A stretch of 64,000 nucleotides of DNA, from the NCBI RefSeq assembly GCF_000003815.2, contig NC_049986.1, forward strand, positions 12,203,330 through 12,267,329, written 5' to 3'. A program made the position numbers and the translations under genes. The notes under the pieces were generated by a model. That model saw nothing but the letters and a program-made list of their open reading frames with translations. It was not told the origin of the DNA and did no database searches. Positions within the stretch are counted from its first letter, which is position 1. Every line of letters begins with the position of its first letter. The DNA comes from Branchiostoma floridae. Taxonomy: Eukaryota > Chordata > Leptocardii > Amphioxiformes > Branchiostomatidae. Below, one piece after another: positions 63,490 through 64,000 of this stretch.

Positions 63490-64000
63490 GGATCGGAGGG
63501 AGACACAGGAGCGATGACTTACAACTCTCACCCAGTTCTGATTCTAGTAACTGTTCATAACCCTAACTAATAACCTCAGAAATCACACATCACGACTATC
63601 AGAGAAGCACTGATCATTGAAGCTCAGAGCAGCAAGATTTTACAGATTTTGGACAAGGTTTTTTTGTTGAAATATAATTTTAGTTTGATTTGATATGCCA
63701 TTTAAAGACAATTATCATATAGCCAGGGGACGTGGACCAATCAGAAGGCCCCATTTCATGCTGGTTATGACGCCGTAACAGATGGAAAATCATCAACAGC
63801 CGTGCATTAATCGTTTTCATTAGTTTTATTTGGTGGTTATAGCAAAGGACCAGGCGTTATGACACCATATACACCTCGGGTCGGGTGATTTTTATGATTT
63901 ATACAAATGCCTAAATACTGGTCGGCTGTTTAACCAATAATGCGCAGTTGGCATAAATTAAATATACAACCGTCTTTTATCAGGAATTTTTTACAAATGC
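63490..64000 (+). other. ALAD 3' untranslated and downstream region
   Basis: Follows the ALAD stop codon. No AATAAA was found up to the end of the window, so the poly-A site is either non-canonical or further right. No other gene seen. Confidence 0.4.

Overview
The window looks like invertebrate chordate DNA, most likely amphioxus (Branchiostoma). The reasons are short exons in long introns, many miniature DNA transposons (MITEs), LINE remnants, and an expanded set of secreted fibrinogen-related lectins. The species call is an inference from gene content and repeat style. No search was run.

Layout. (1) About 0.5-9.6 kb, minus strand: an SLC22-type organic ion transporter running off the left edge. 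Its first two exons and the intervening MITE are tandemly duplicated, and the duplicate has collected further transposon insertions. (2) 12.8-23 kb: a head-to-head pair. A membrane-anchored torsin AAA+ ATPase (minus) faces a LAP1/LULL1-like torsin activator (plus). Both proteins begin with what looks like the same N-terminal domain plus a membrane span. (3) 24.5-33.8 kb, plus strand: a secreted mosaic protein with PAN/Apple, EGF, CUB, two farnesoic-acid-methyltransferase-like (FAMeT) domains and a fibrinogen-related domain (FReD), with two phase-compatible alternative last exons. (4) 34.8-36.5 kb: a 5'-truncated LINE with target-site duplications. (5) 36.6-63.5 kb, plus strand: delta-aminolevulinic acid dehydratase (ALAD). 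Its fourth intron, 20.7 kb long, holds five antisense six-exon FReD lectin genes.

Exon boundaries were set by hand from GT/AG sites, reading phase and family similarity. For the torsin, the activator, the mosaic gene and all five lectins every junction is phase-consistent. In ALAD two junctions are one nucleotide out of phase.

The torsin and activator are expected to work together, because torsins need a LAP1/LULL1-type partner to supply an arginine finger, and that arginine appears conserved here. The six FReD modules, five in the cluster and one in the mosaic gene, share one exon plan and one nearly invariant exon, which suggests recent duplication and gene conversion in a lectin locus of probable immune or recognition function. 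No rRNA, tRNA or CRISPR array was seen.
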